Below are positions 21,262 through 33,250 of a DNA stretch of 64,000 bases, piece by piece (position 1 is the stretch's first letter; each line of letters opens with the position of its first letter). The notes beneath the pieces were generated by a model that worked only from the letters and a program-made list of their open reading frames with translations, was not told where the DNA came from and ran no database searches. Made by a program: the position numbers and the translations under genes. The stretch comes from Ianthella basta (taxonomy: Eukaryota > Porifera > Demospongiae > Verongiida > Ianthellidae). The stretch covers positions 3,031,306 to 3,095,305 of the forward strand of contig OZ025887.1 in assembly GCA_964019415.1 (NCBI GenBank). The letters run 5' to 3'.

Positions 21262-21350
21262 GCAGGCAGCCCCTATATTGTCTTCAGATTGACATTTTGT
21301 CGTATGGCTTCATGTTACGGATATATATATAGTATGGTGATTGCACAACT
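21262..21350 (+). repeat. Repeat C, copy 2
   Basis: GCAGGCAGCCCCTATATTGTCTT then GACATTTTGTCGTATGGCTTCATG and TATATATA; matches 3690-3820 and 54207-54290. Confidence 0.6.
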
Positions 21351-22379
21351 ATAGGGAGTTAAGCATTGGCAGGTGGTCCTATATAAGTGATATAGACTTG
21401 AAAAGAGGTCTGACATCCCGATATCAGACCTCTGATTGTGCAACAGGTCTGATTTCAAGAAGACGGTTGAGTCTACTAAACAATGTCAGGCGAAGCAGTC
21501 TTACAATTTCACTGTGGCTGTGACAATCAGTGCTGCGGAGGATCTTGACGCTCCAAGAAAAAAGCCGCAATCGCAAAAAAAAATCACCACACAAAGGAAA
21601 GTCAGTTGGATAAGATACCAAAATACATGCATAAAGGGACATCTTCTAGGAACCAAGCACTGTGTCTGGCTCTGTTGCGCGAAACTATGGCGTAGAAGAT
21701 GTGCAGACACGGTCTGTTAAGCGACATCTTCAGATGAACAAGCAGTAACAAGGGCATAGGAACCATATAACCAGGGTGGGCTTGAGCCCCCTTGGATTGA
21801 AATGAGGGGGGCTCAGCCCCCCCTTGGAAAATTAGCTGTACAGCCTTTATTTGACTCAATTATTGCAGAGCCTAGGCTAACCACTTAGCAGATGCATTTT
21901 GGTATCAATGGGTAATGATAAGATTGATTGAACCGGGCAACCCACAGCTTGATCGTCGAACCCTGAAGTTGATTCAGCCCCTGCAACTTGAAACATCTCC
22001 CTACACTACTGAGTAACATGGTTGCTGAGGGCATTGGGGGACAGGCGTCGTGCGCCATAGCTCACCGAAGGCGGGCCACTCTGCCAGTACATATGTAATA
22101 CACGAAGCTACGGTTGTACACCAATGCTTACATTTGTATTGAATGTATTGAGCAAAGGATTGGATATAGGGAATTTATATTGTACATTGCCATGTTATTT
22201 GGCCAGAAGTGGACCATGTGCGAGACCAAGGGACTTTCAAAACCAGCTTCTAAACGTCGTCTCAGCAAACTTTGAACGTCCTCTTCTGCCGATAATCATG
22301 GAACAGACTCCTACAGCACTTCTGGTTGACGGGCAAAGAAACAGCTTTGAAACAACGCCCAACAGGTCATCGGCTTCAC

Positions 22380-22475
22380 CCCACGCCTTCTTCAATAATG
22401 GCCGCGCCCGCCTCAGAGGACTTCACTCCGCCACCTGGAACACATGATAGGAGTAACATAGAAACTGGTGAGTGC
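22380..22475 (+). mobile_element. Fragment related to the pogo-type MITE interior
   Basis: AATGGCCGCGCCCGCC ... GTGAGTGCCGTGATATG resembles the interior of the pogo-type MITE (29590-29680: AATGGCCGCGCCCTG ... GACGAGTGCCGCAAA). It carries an ATG frame ending in a good donor-like ACTG|GTGAGT, which may be a relic of an element's leader exon. Confidence 0.35.
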
Positions 22476-22692
22476 CGTGATATGTTGCCCTACTAAATGC
22501 TCTTCAGAACCTGGCCCACGCGTACTGCACTGTAGCAAACAACATATGTAGCTTTTGCCACTACAGAACACTAGCTACTCTTGCGACTGTGGGTTCCTTG
22601 GTGCATTAAGTTTCTGTAAATACTCACTGTAAATGCATGAGCTGTAAGCAGTAATGTGTCTGTCTGTGCTGGAGATTTTCTCTGGGCATGTG

Positions 22693-22694
<2 letters not shown>

Positions 22695-22727
<33 letters not shown>
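22695..22727. repeat. (GT)n microsatellite
   Basis: About 16 uninterrupted GT units directly upstream of a copy of repeat F. Confidence 0.95.
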
Positions 22728-22728
<1 letters not shown>

Positions 22729-22764
22729 ATGTACGTATGTCTGGTGACAGTGGTGTGTGTGCTA

Positions 22765-22895
22765 AGGTCACTGAGGTGTATGACACAATGTCATGTTTAC
22801 CTATTGTGAGTGACAGAGCTGCAACCGAAGGGAGCAAGTGTTTCTAGTTGGGGCAGCAGTCCCATGAATTTTTTTAACTCGAAATACTTGTTTTT
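22765..22895 (+). repeat. Dispersed repeat F, copy 2
   Basis: Near-identical to 18571-18715, including GTATGACACAATGTCATG and GGGGCAGCAGTCCCATGA. Confidence 0.75.
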
Positions 22896-22899
22896 GCTA

Positions 22900-25060
22900 A
22901 ATTTACTAGAAAGCGAATCAGGCTGCTGTGCTCTCCATGTCACAGCGAGTTTGAGATGATTTATGTTATGAAATTTGTTTTTGTACACGCTGAAATTATA
23001 ACCCAAATTCCCCCGCCTTACCCTACAATGCAAGTAAGTTACTTCATTGTTGAGCATATCAATCTGCACAATTTGCCAGATGAAGAGCACCACTAATGCA
23101 AGATGCAGAGGTCGATGACCACTAAGAATGGAAGTGAAGTTCATAGCTGTGCCCATGTGCAAGTTGAATGCTGTTGCTGCATTTGGTTCCAATATTAAGT
23201 ACACAGGTGCTGGTTCAGACGACTTTTTCTGGTAGTATTTTCCTTCTACCAACTAGTGCATTTGTAACGCTCACCTTTGTCAACTTCCATAAGAGCTATA
23301 TTAGCTGCTTGGCGAAGGTCCTGGGATTTAGGATCAGCATCTTTCCCCAGGCTGACCTCCATTTTGTTCCATGCAGGCTAAAGAGACGTACGCGTATACG
23401 CCAGTCTATCACGTGATGTACGTATGTGAAAATGGCAGCCCGTTGGATGGATTTGAGGACTTTGTGTCGCTGCTTGGTAAGCTGACTGATGAACTAGTTG
23501 ATTGCGACTTACCTTTCTAAACCATATTCTTGTTCCATAATCAAGGTTCCGAGCGTTTCTCTCGCCCGTTCTTATGCACAACGGAGTGTACCAAGTCTGT
23601 CACGCACCAGTTTCATCCTCAGCTCCAGCGGTATGTGAAACGGTAGTGTCAGCTTCATCATGCAACCGTCTTAGTGCACATACCTGGCAAATGCATGTTT
23701 GAACCATGGTTAAAATTGAGTTCATGAACTCAGTGGGATGCTCTGGTCGATCTTGTACCCAAGACACATAAAGAGGAACGAAGTGCATGATTTAAGCAAT
23801 TTCCAGGGCTGAAACAAGGGCATGGTGCACTAATAGGGATCTGATTTACAGCAAGGTTACCACTACTAGAAAGAATTAGAAAGAACTAATATTTTTAGCA
23901 GAGATAGGTAGTGGTGCTGGGCAATTCTGACCTATAAGGTAACTAACTGTTCCAATTCAATATCATGTTTTAATTAAATACCATGATATAAACCCCTTTG
24001 CCATGATAATGAGAGTCTAAATGCAGTTTCAAAACATTGTAGACATCCCAGCTAAGCTTTCACATCGTTGTCTATTTCATCCAGCTGTCTCTAACTTTGA
24101 CATGCGGTATTCACGTGTATGCTCTGAATGTGTCTAGCCATGCTCGAATTAAGTGTGGTATTCACAGGCTATGGTCTATAGCAGAGAAACTGTGGCTACA
24201 CAGTAGCAACTAATAAATAAGTGAAGCATCATTAGTAAATAATGGTGCATTTATACATACGTTACTCCACTCAATTGGGAATTGTGAAAGTTGCAAAAGG
24301 CTGTGGTTATGATGTACAGGTCACTGGGCTTACTTGTTTTGTTGCAAGGCAGGGTAGAGCAACAAACCAGCTATGAAACAGAGTTCAGAAAGAAACTGGC
24401 TATCAGCTACATGGGCAACAGGTTTTGGTAACGATGCTACACTGGGAAATGCTGTGGCTAACGTGGCCCAGTGAGTAGGTGATGTGCTGCATTCACTGGC
24501 AACCTGTAGAAAATGTCTGCTGCGTGATGACCAACCCATGCTGAGACCAGGATCACACCCTTGATCACCCCAGGAAGCATGCGGCTGATTTATAAGCACG
24601 GGGCACAAGAGCATGAAGCACCCAAGTAAAAAGTGCTTATCAATCAGCCACATCCCGGGTGGGGGTGTTATTATCGATTTATTTGCTGCATAAGGGAAGC
24701 GTTGGTGAATGGTATTTGGTTTCTTGCCAAATAAAGTGCTAGGGAAACAAGGGGCAATGCATTGCAGCATAATATTTTAGCAGAGGTAGTAGCTTGGCCG
24801 GAGAAGCCAGTGCTGCTGTTGACCAAGCTGGAATGAGTGCACCACAGATGATCTCTGCTCCCAGCAACTCTAGCTTCCAAGAATCTGGCACTGACCTGTG
24901 ATTTTGCGAACTGCCTTCTGCCACAACAGAACCCTAACTGCTGCAATGACTCCAGTATGCTGTAAAGCACTTGCAGGTGTCTGTGTGCTCGCCATCCATG
25001 CCCTTCTCATCTCATCCATGTCTTATTGAGAGCATGTACGTATGTCTGCATGTGTATAGC
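22900..25060. other. No confident gene; possible leader exon at 23432-23476
   Basis: A CpG-containing patch near 23390-23480 holds an ATG frame (MAARWMDLRTLCRCL) ending at a good donor (TTG|GTAAGC), basic enough for a mitochondrial leader. Its phase does not fit the first recognised DLST exon, so it is not assigned. The rest of the interval shows only short frames. Confidence 0.25.
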
Positions 25061-25063
25061 GTA

Positions 25064-25188
<125 letters not shown>

Positions 25189-25384
25189 ATTTGATTGTGT
25201 TTTTGGCAACTCTGAAAATGTGCAAACTGTGTATAAAGTATGTAAGTTAATGTACTGTGCCGCTGTGCAAATGTGTGTCAAAATGTTTTTGGCTCTATTC
25301 ATGTCCGCTTCAATTATTTGTGTTCATTCTTGCCTATGAAGTGTTAACAAGTGTGTTGATGAATTACTAAGTACTAATTTAAGA

Positions 25385-25910
25385 TGGTGGGATATGAATG
25401 CGTTTGACCGAAGCATGTCACATATATAATTTGAACAGGCATCTGATGGTGTTGAGAGGCTATTGAACAGAAACTGAAGAAACAAGCGTAAAGCTGTTGT
25501 TATACGTCATCATGAAATGGCATCTTGCACATAGCTGGGTCTCTGGAAAGACCCAGTAACCACAGTGACTTAAACTTGGTTGCAGTGGTTTCTAACATAC
25601 AAAGGAAAACAGCCAGTTGAAAGTGGAGTAATTCTAATTAAAGCTTTCTTCTATTCCCTATGGTTTTTGTGCTACTGCTGTTAGAGAAGGATAAGAAGAA
25701 TAAGAATAAGATGAAACACAGACAATGTCGAGGTCGTTTTCTGCTGGAGCATGCACTTTGCTTGGAAGTATTGTTAGTCCTGCATTGTATGCAGTTGATA
25801 CCTCCTCGTGGGTAGCCTTTTTCGCCAGTTTTTACGTTAAACAGTAATGGCGTAACTTCCATTTGTATTAGCATACAAGCAACCGCCTCCATTTCTACAT
25901 AGATAGCACT
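25385..25910 (+). repeat. Dispersed repeat E, copy 1
   Basis: Shares ordered blocks with 29952-30735: TATTGAACAGAAACTGAAG, CGTCATCATGAAATGGC, GTCTCTGGAAAGACCCAGTAA, an AAGAA-rich stretch, a GCATGCACTTTGCTTGGAAGTA block and the end CCATTTCTACATAGATAGCAC. Followed by a (TTGAA)n run at 25911-25935. Confidence 0.65.
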
Positions 25911-26010
25911 ATTGAATTGAATTGAATTGAATTAATTTTGTCCATATAAACATATGGACATGGTTGCACAAAAGGTAATCCTATAACAGTGCTCCCTGGG
26001 ACATACACAT

Positions 26011-26199
26011 ATACAGCTACATGGGCCCAAATGTCTAACTTGCTAGTCCCATGTAGCTACAAGGAAATTAGGAATGCATAGCTAACTTCACGGAAATGTG
26101 GTTCATCATAATGTGGAGCTACTGTTGCTTGTTTCTATGCTATTTTGGCTGGCCATTCCTAAATTGCTTTTAATTCTAAAGGAATTTTTATAAACTAGT
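26011..26199 (+). repeat. Repeat B palindrome, half copy
   Basis: Only the right arm is present (CCCATGTAGCTACAAGGAAATTAGGAATGC in parts, then GGCCATTCCTAAATTGC, GGAATTTTTATAAACTAG). Confidence 0.7.
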
Positions 26200-26794
26200 C
26201 ATATACAAATACCCCACATATTTCAATCTGCTTTCACACGCCCCACCCAGAAGACAAACTTCTCTAGTTGGTCAGCACACTAATACTGACTCTACCTTTT
26301 ATGCCCTTAAGTCACTGAGGCAGTAGATGGCAGCAAAGGTGATGCGATGAAAAGGGTGGAGTAGGGTGTATGAAAGTACTATAAAATGCTTTGTGTAGGG
26401 CTGTAGGGTGGGATGTGTGGCCACAGTGTAGAGGTAGAGTGGGATGTGTGAGGAAGGGAGATACTGCACTTGATTTGTGGGCAATACTAGTACTGCATGT
26501 AGCTGCCCATTTATAAAGATTCTCTATATACCCTGCCTCAATCTCTTGCAGTGACAGCTCCTCACACATATTTGCATGCATGCAATTCCTGCTGCTGTGT
26601 CTTCTAAAATGTTATACACATGAATGCCTCCGCTAGTGTCGAGAGCCAGACATTCCACATTTGTACAGTTTGGGGAGGAAAGGTAAAACCAAACTGCAAT
26701 ATCACAAGAATGTCTCCATTGTGCTCTAGACTACCCTTCCTTGTGTTCATTACCACTTTCGGTGTTCGTAAGCCTCAAGGATTGTCTTTTCCCT

Positions 26795-27035
26795 TGTGTG
26801 GTTTGCACTTCGTAAAAAGTATAGAATCAAGGTCATTTCCCACAAGAACAAGGACAGATGTAGGTATGGTGCATGTGTCTCTGCAAAACACGCTTGCCTT
26901 TATGGAAAAAGCACCTGGTGGAAAACCATCAGAAACAAGGAGGTGGCCCATTCAATGCAACAACTCAGGTCAACATTCACTGGCTTCAGGACACTTTTGA
27001 TATGGTTTTACATAACTACATTGGCCAGCATTTTG
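26795..27035 (-). repeat. Dispersed repeat D, copy 2 (inverted)
   Basis: Reverse-oriented relative of 27650-27910, lying about 0.6 kb away as an inverted pair. The open frame (KNKDRCRYGACVSAK..., CNNSGQH) resembles that of the other copy (TKTRTDVFAKCVSAC...), so a coding origin is possible. Confidence 0.55.
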
Positions 27036-27649
27036 CTGTGCCCCCTTTGCATCTTTTCCTAAAGACCATCAGGTTTGACCCATGCATATTGACCTTTGCT
27101 TTGCTGGGCTCTGCAATCCTAGCTATCTTTTGCTACCACCAGGTTGGTGCCCACAAATGGCTTTCTTCTTTACCTTATTGTGCTCTACAATTTAAGGGCT
27201 CCAATTCTTCTGTTTCAGTACTTGTGTCCATATAGCTAATCATTGCAAGATTCATCTTCTTTGGGGTCAGCACTTAATGTAGCTATCTGTATCTTGCTCT
27301 GGATTACACCATCACTAACCAAGCAGCACTGCTACTGATTGCTCTTGCTGTACACTACCCTGCTGGCTGCAAATTTGCACACCTACTTAATGCCATCACC
27401 ACTTACCTCTATAGTGGCACTCACACAGTTCACTTCCCCATCAGCACCTGTGAGGTTCAAACTCCACAGCTATATTTAGTGGCCTTCAGCCTATCCTCAT
27501 GCACCTGTATGTGTCAAGGTGTGCAACTGTCTGTGCAACTGATAACCTTCACTATTGCTGTACTTGTGTGTGCATACAAATGGGTGGTATTTTGGGGGAA
27601 ATGAATAGCTGAATTGGTTATACTGTACAGTAAGAGGTGCAGCCAAATG

Positions 27650-27910
27650 TTACCAGATGTAGGGATGTTGAAATGTATCAAAAGTGTTATGAAGCTGGCA
27701 AATATTGACCTGAGTTGTTGCATGGAATGGACCCCGTCCTTGTTCTGGGGTTTTCCGCCAGGTGGTTTTTCCACAAGCGCTCACACATTTTGCAAAGACA
27801 TCTGTCCTTGTTTTTGTGAGAAACATGTTTGCAACCCTTTTTAGTATATTGCCCAGCACTAGTAAATTCCTGAAAGTAGTGAAAACTGTCCAAAGCGACC
27901 AAAGCATCCA
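27650..27910 (+). repeat. Dispersed repeat D, copy 3
   Basis: Contains ATATTGACCTGAGTTGTTGCATGGA, CCGCCAGGTGGTTTTTCCACA and GTCCTTGTTTTTGTGAGAAAC. Related to 5100-5275 and, inverted, to 26795-27035. The minus-strand frame has about 85 codons without a stop. Confidence 0.55.
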
Positions 27911-29100
27911 GTGATTAAATTGACCCTATACTAGGTTTTACATGTGTGCGTACATTGTGCCGTTTTCACTTTGTATTTCTATTCTATTTGTAGCAATCCA
28001 CAGTCCCCGTTCTCAGTTTTGGTGAGTTATACTTCTTGCTGCTTATTAGAGTGTTCCTTTGCTTCATTTGTAAAATGACTTGGCATGTACTTGTTTATTT
28101 TCATGGTGTTAGTTGTTGATTGCATAAACTGCCAATGGAGGATGCTGTGTATAATCCGTGTTCCCTACTTGTGAAAAATGTGGCCGAGTAAAGCGACACT
28201 TGGACGTGAAGCAGACTTCTATGTTGTGCCGCTGAATTTCAGTGAGCACTTGGGTACTGAACCATCATGAAAGAGTCCATTCCAGAGATGGTAGGTAGTC
28301 ACTTCAAGAAAGAGCAAAAGAGTGATGATACGTGACAAAAGAGGATACATACCTCATGTGTAGGAGACATAATCTCTTGCTATAAGCGTAATTCCTGCAT
28401 GCTGCTGTGGACTTCTACACCTAGATTTGTTACAGTTGTAGCATGTACCAAGTAATACTGAAAAAATCAGTCTTCCAGTATCCTTATTTAATTTATTGCT
28501 TCGCTAAAATTCAGTATTGTCTAATTGCCAAACCAAAATTAACTATATCAAAATACTGGCTATCCCTCATTTCACCTATTATTTGATTTGAGTATCATTA
28601 TATTCCTTAATGCTTGGCTTCATGTTCATGGATTTCATTTAGTATGAGTGTATGTATGTCAACTGCATGTTATCAAACAGCATGGTAGTGCTGTCTAGAG
28701 GTGTTTGGTTGTATTCTGTATACAATAAAAAAGTAATGCTATTCCTATATGGAACTACAATCAGTAAAAGAGCCTGCCAATGAAGACAAAGCAGTTGTAT
28801 ATGAAGCAGGTCTAGCCTTATGAAATTGACCTTGGCAGCTCCTGTAGAAAGTGACCTTGGAATTCCCATATTTTGTCTTATGAACCATAAAGAGTAGGAG
28901 AAACCTTAGCGTGATAGTACACCACTTTCAACAGGGTAATTAATACTGAAAAGCTGAGTTTTGGATGGGATGTTTTTACGTAAGATGAACGAGCGAACCC
29001 GGAAGATGAACCCGGCGAAAGCGCTGTATAATTGTGGATAAATTAGTCCCTTACTCCTTATTGTTTGTGAGTTACAGCTGACAGAGAAGAAGAATATGAA
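27911..29100. other. No recognisable feature
   Basis: Short frames only. Confidence 0.35.
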
Positions 29101-29124
29101 GAAGAATGATAATAAACAGAAACA

Positions 29125-29275
29125 AGTAAAAGCTGTTACACAGTGGAGCATTAACCATGGTCCCTACATGCAAGAATGTCGTACCTTATAGTCCTACATC
29201 CTTGAATGTAGGGACGATGGTTAATGCTCCACTGTGTAACCGCCTTTACTTGTTTCTGTACTTTTTGTGTCATCC
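29125..29275. mobile_element. Palindromic MITE G, copy 1
   Basis: ACAGAAACAAGTAAAAGC ... CACAGTGGAGCATTAACCATGGTCCCTACAT is mirrored by ATGTAGGGACGATGGTTAATG ... CCACTGTGTAACC..TTTACTTGTTTCTGT around 29190. A second copy is at 45381-45570. Confidence 0.85.
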
Positions 29276-29288
29276 TACATTCCTACTA

Positions 29289-29949
29289 CAGTGGAACCCC
29301 GCCTTGCGGACACCCCTGAAAAACAGACACCTCAATTATGCGGACACTTTCTAAAAATTATGGCAACCCTGTAAATTAGCCTGCATTGACTAAGTGGTCC
29401 CATTCTTATAATTAAATCAAATCAAATCAAAGCAACTCAAAGTCCCAACGATTGGCCCTATTCTACCTGTATAAACTTCCCCTTGAAATGCGGACACCCC
29501 GTTATTCCGTATTGCGGACAGCGCCCTGTGTACCGCCCTATACAACTCTGTATAAACCCCACCCGATAATCCGGACATTTCGATCAGCTGCCAGAAAATG
29601 GCCGCGCCCTGATTTGCACCACTACTTCTGACAAGTGACAGGAACAGCACAGAAGTTGACGAGTGCCGCAAATTGTCTAAACTATGGGTTTTGAAAGTGT
29701 CTTTAACATGAGAAAGTTCAGCGCGAACAGCTACCCTTTAGAATTGTCTTCAGAAATGGTGCGTGAGTCAAGTACTCGAGCGAACCACCTCTACCTTTAC
29801 AAATTCGTCTTATTTTGATACTTTTTATGCATACTAGATGACTGATTTAATGTATGGGCTTATAAGCCGTACCTCTGAAATGCGGACACCCCTATAATCA
29901 GGACACTTCTCTTGTTCCGAAGGGTGTCCGCATTATAGGGGTTCCACTG
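29289..29949. mobile_element. pogo-type MITE, 661 bp, TA target duplication
   Basis: Ends CAGTGGAACCCC and GGGGTTCCACTG are perfect inverted repeats, flanked by TA on both sides (29287-29288, 29950-29951). Subterminal GCGGACACCCCT-type blocks are also repeated and inverted. The CAGTGGAAC terminus and TA site are those of the pogo/Tigger branch. It carries no transposase; the remnant at 3113-3700 is of the same superfamily. It splits a larger repeat, whose unsplit relative is at 45381-46412. Confidence 0.9.
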
Positions 29950-29951
29950 TA

Positions 29952-30735
29952 TTTTTGTAGAAAATTTTTATTAATGCTAGTTTCTGTGCTTTTATAGTGT
30001 GCAAGTTGCACATGCTAAGTTGCAACCACAGGACATCCATGCAGGTATAGGGCCTTATTTCTGGTGCTTGTCAGCACTTTCCCACACTAGGCCACTGGAA
30101 CAAGCTGAGAAATGGCGACCGGAAGTTAGCTGGGTGTTAATTGAAAATAGCGGTATATGCATGACCACGGATGCCCTTTGAGACGCTGCGCAAGCTAGCT
30201 TCAGCCGAAGCTTGTTTCATATATGCCTCCAAACGGACATCTTATGTCTTGCGAGGCTACTGAACAGAAATTGAAGTAACAATAGGCAGAAAACGGCTGA
30301 TCGTAAACGTCATCATAAAGTGGTGTCTCGCGCATACGTAGCAGCGTCTCTGGACAAACCCAGTAATCGTAAGTAGTGATACTTGCATGCTGCGGTTTCT
30401 AACCTATAAAAGGCACCAGTGACGGGAATGGGCAGAAGAAACGTAGTCAAATTATTCTGCTACTTCATGGCGTTAGTGAGTTACAGCTGATGAAGAAGAA
30501 TAACAAGAAGAAGACGACGACGAAACACGGAAGCAGGTGACGATGCTTTCTACACGAGTGCACGCTGGCGCTTGGAAGTAAGGTTAGCTCTGTAAACTGT
30601 ACAGCATTCCTTCCTCGCAGGCAGGCACATTTGTTGGTACTTGCTTCTGTTCAGGAGTAGTGCTATTTTTTGTTTGTATTACAGCATACAAACAACCACA
30701 GCCATCCCTACATAGACAGCACGGTAGTGCTGTCT
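29952..30735 (+). repeat. Dispersed repeat E, copy 2 (longest)
   Basis: From TTTTTATTAATGCTAG..., GTGTGCAAGTTGCACATGC, through GAACAGAAATTGAAG and an AAGAAGAAGA run to the terminal CCATCCCTACATAGACAGCAC...GTGCTGTCT. Parts recur at 25385-25910, 36727-36985 (inverted) and 45571-46412. The long A/G-rich run and defined end suggest a non-autonomous element of unknown class. Confidence 0.7.
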
Positions 30736-31241
30736 GATAGGAGATACTTTTTTATCTGACATCAGATTTATCTGAAAGATTTTATGGGAACAGATGACGT
30801 CGGATAAATCAGAGCCCACTGCGCATGTACGACATGTCCCCTGCTAGGTCAGTTTGTTTATCTTAGCGTGAACCGTGCAACTTTATCACAATCTTCGACA
30901 TTACCGTGGTTACACATGTGACGTAGTGTGATGTGCGCATGCTTTGCAAGACGAATTGTACAACAACGCAGGACTCGTCGCACAAATCTGCTTCAATCGC
31001 GAAGCTAATGGTTCCTGTTGGCAGCTAGATGTTGGCGCGCGGCTTTAAGATGGTTATGCAGTCATTTTCCACAGTTCCACTCCAAGTGTTTCGACATTTT
31101 AACAGGGTGTCACAGGAAAGTCATGTGACAATGGCTGCCAGTGAAGCTAGCAATGAGTCCTCTTGACAAATCTTTGGGTGGCAAGTGAGCTTGTCGCACT
31201 GACACTTGGTGAAGATCCATTTTGAAAGGCAAGAAAAAGAT

Positions 31242-31390
31242 CTAACTTTTCTATGTGAGCGCTTACGATTAGATGTTCCTGTGAAGAGTTATAAGGTGCA
31301 CAACGTTTTGGGGGCAGGAGAGAAGTTACATTTATCGATGTAACTTTGCAGCGGATTTAGTTAGGAAAAGCGCTCACATGGAGAAGTTAG
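31242..31390. mobile_element. Small foldback element, 149 bp
   Basis: Left end CTAACTTTTCTATGTGAGCGCTT and the reverse complement of the right end (CTAACTTCTCCATGTGAGCGCTT) match at 21 of 23 positions. A second inner hairpin (AAGTTACAT TTATCG ATGTAACTT) lies inside. Confidence 0.8.
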
Positions 31391-31751
31391 TGATTGATTG
31401 CGTATTGGCCCATACCCTCCGTTTCTAATTCAGCCTCTTTCTGACTTGCCACAACGACGATTTATGCTATTTTACCGTAGTCACTAATGACGCTATATCT
31501 TAGAATAGAGAACGCTTATTCACTATCTGTAAGCACACATTTGTAGCACAAGGCTAGAGGCTCAAATTGATGCCAAGTTTGCACAATTCGGGCCCAATCT
31601 GGCAGAGAAAGGGAAGAGATTACTGAAGGTCAAAATCGGCCGCACAGAAGCCATATTGTTTACTTTTGGACATGTCCCACATGCGTGTATGTCTCTATCA
31701 CCTTTGCAGTGACATCACATCATCTCTTTGCGAGTGTACTACATATTTCTG

Positions 31752-33250
31752 AATATTAATCAATCAATCAATCACCATAGCACCTGCTCCAACTTCTCCT
31801 TCCATGCTCTTTGTTTCCTTTTTACTTTCTCCATCACCTCCTCTTGTCCAACTGCCTCTCTCACATCTGCATTTCTTACTTGGTCAATCCTCGTCACTCC
31901 TTCGACTCTTCTCAGGTAAGCCATCTCTGTTGCCCCTAGTCTGCTGTCATGTCTCTTCATCATTGTCCATGTCTCACTGCCATACAGCATGGTTAGTAGC
32001 ACTATTGCATTGTACACCCTCATCTTCGTGGCTTTCTTCAACTCCTTCTTCTCCAACACCTCCTTCTGCATTGCTCCTATCACTCTGGCTGCTGCTCCCA
32101 CTCTCTGTTCAATTTCCTCTTCACATGTCCCGTCTGCAATCGGGATAGCTCCTAGATATTTCATATTATGCACTTGTTCCATCTCTGCCCCATCCACACA
32201 CATTTTGCATTCTTCTCCTTTCCTACTAACCATCATCACTTTAGTCTTGCCCAAATGTATCTTCATTCCCCTGTTACTCATTGCCTTTTGCAAGTCCCTC
32301 AAATTTGCCTCCATATTCTCCTTCCTCTTTGTTAGCAGCATCACGTCATCTGCAAATAGCACTCACTTCAGTAGTTGACATCTTCACACCTCCAACAAAA
32401 TTCTCCATTCCATCCCTCACTATTGTATCCATGAACACATTAAACAGCCATGGTGACATGACACAGCCCTGCCTCGCTCTTTGTGTTATTGGGAACCAGC
32501 TTGACAATTAGTCCTTCACTCTGACACAACCTTCACTCTTCTTTTACAATGATCTAATGACCCTTAGCAGTCTTCCCTTCACACCATATTCCTCTAGCTC
32601 TGGCTCTTTCCACAACTTATCTCTACCCACCCTGTCATACACCTTTTCCAAATCGACACATGCCACCACCATCTTCTTGTTCTTATCTATCATCTTCTCA
32701 CTCAATTGTCTTATGGTAAAGATCTGGTCCATGCAACTTCTGCCCTTTCTAAAGCCCACCTGAGCCTCAAGTACCTTGCTCTCTGTCATGCTTCTTATCC
32801 TTTCATCCAGTATCCTTGCATAGGCCTTGCTTGGGATGCTCAGAAAGCTTATGCCCTGGTAGTTCTCGCACTTTATTTTGCTTCCTTTCTTATGTACTAA
32901 CACGATTACAGCTCGTCGCTAGTCTTCTGGGACTTGTCCATTCTCCCGTGCAAGACTCATTATCCTATGTAACCACTTCACCACTACAGTCCTTCCAGCT
33001 TTCAACATATCTGCACTAATCCCACATATACCCGGTGAATTGCCGTTAATCAGCTTCGATATGGCTACTTCTACTTCCTCAACTGCATTTGGTACCCTAG
33101 CTCTCTCATCAAGTTGCAGCTCCCTGTTTACTTGGTTAACATTCTGGCCTTGGACATCTTCTTGCAGTAAGTCACTTAACTAAGCCTTGCATCAGTTACG
33201 AACTCCCTCATCATCTACTATCAACTGGCCACTCTGAATATGAGCCACTG
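31752..33250 (-). pseudogene. LINE reverse-transcriptase remnant with (TGAT)n 3' tail
   Basis: Minus-strand non-LTR RT. From the N-terminal side: a segment with AISKLINGNSPG (near 33050), VPEDWRRA and VHKKGSK (near 32900-32950), YQGISFLSIPSKAYARIL, QVGFRKGRSC, a VDLEKVYDRV block for the first catalytic Asp, RQGCVMSPWLF (near 32470), then FADDVMLL (the Y/F-A-D-D box, near 32345), GMKIHLGKTKVM, YLG, and the C-terminal LYGSETWTM ... MAYLRRVEGV. Stops and frame changes occur near 33190, 32540 and 32370. The element ends in four TGAT units (31752-31770), as in RTE/related LINEs with short tandem-repeat tails. The 5' part (endonuclease) is absent. Confidence 0.9.

Noticed and set aside
22060-22092. 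Second Helitron-like end (CCGAAGGCGGGCCACTCTGCCAGT)
   Set aside because: Hairpin stem is poor and the terminus reads CCAG instead of CTRR.
22395-22469. ATG frame ending ACTG|GTGAGT with the right phase for DLST
   Set aside because: The sequence resembles the interior of the pogo-type MITE, so it is more likely a transposon relic.
23432-23476. ATG frame MAARWMDLRTLCRCL followed by donor GTAAGC, as a DLST leader exon
   Set aside because: Phase 0 at its end does not fit the phase-1 start needed by the first recognised DLST exon; 11 kb away without supporting exons.
31029-31107. ATG frame MLARGFKMVMQSFSTVPLQV resembling a mitochondrial presequence
   Set aside because: No donor in the required phase and the frame runs on into stop; kept only as a weak candidate for the DLST start.
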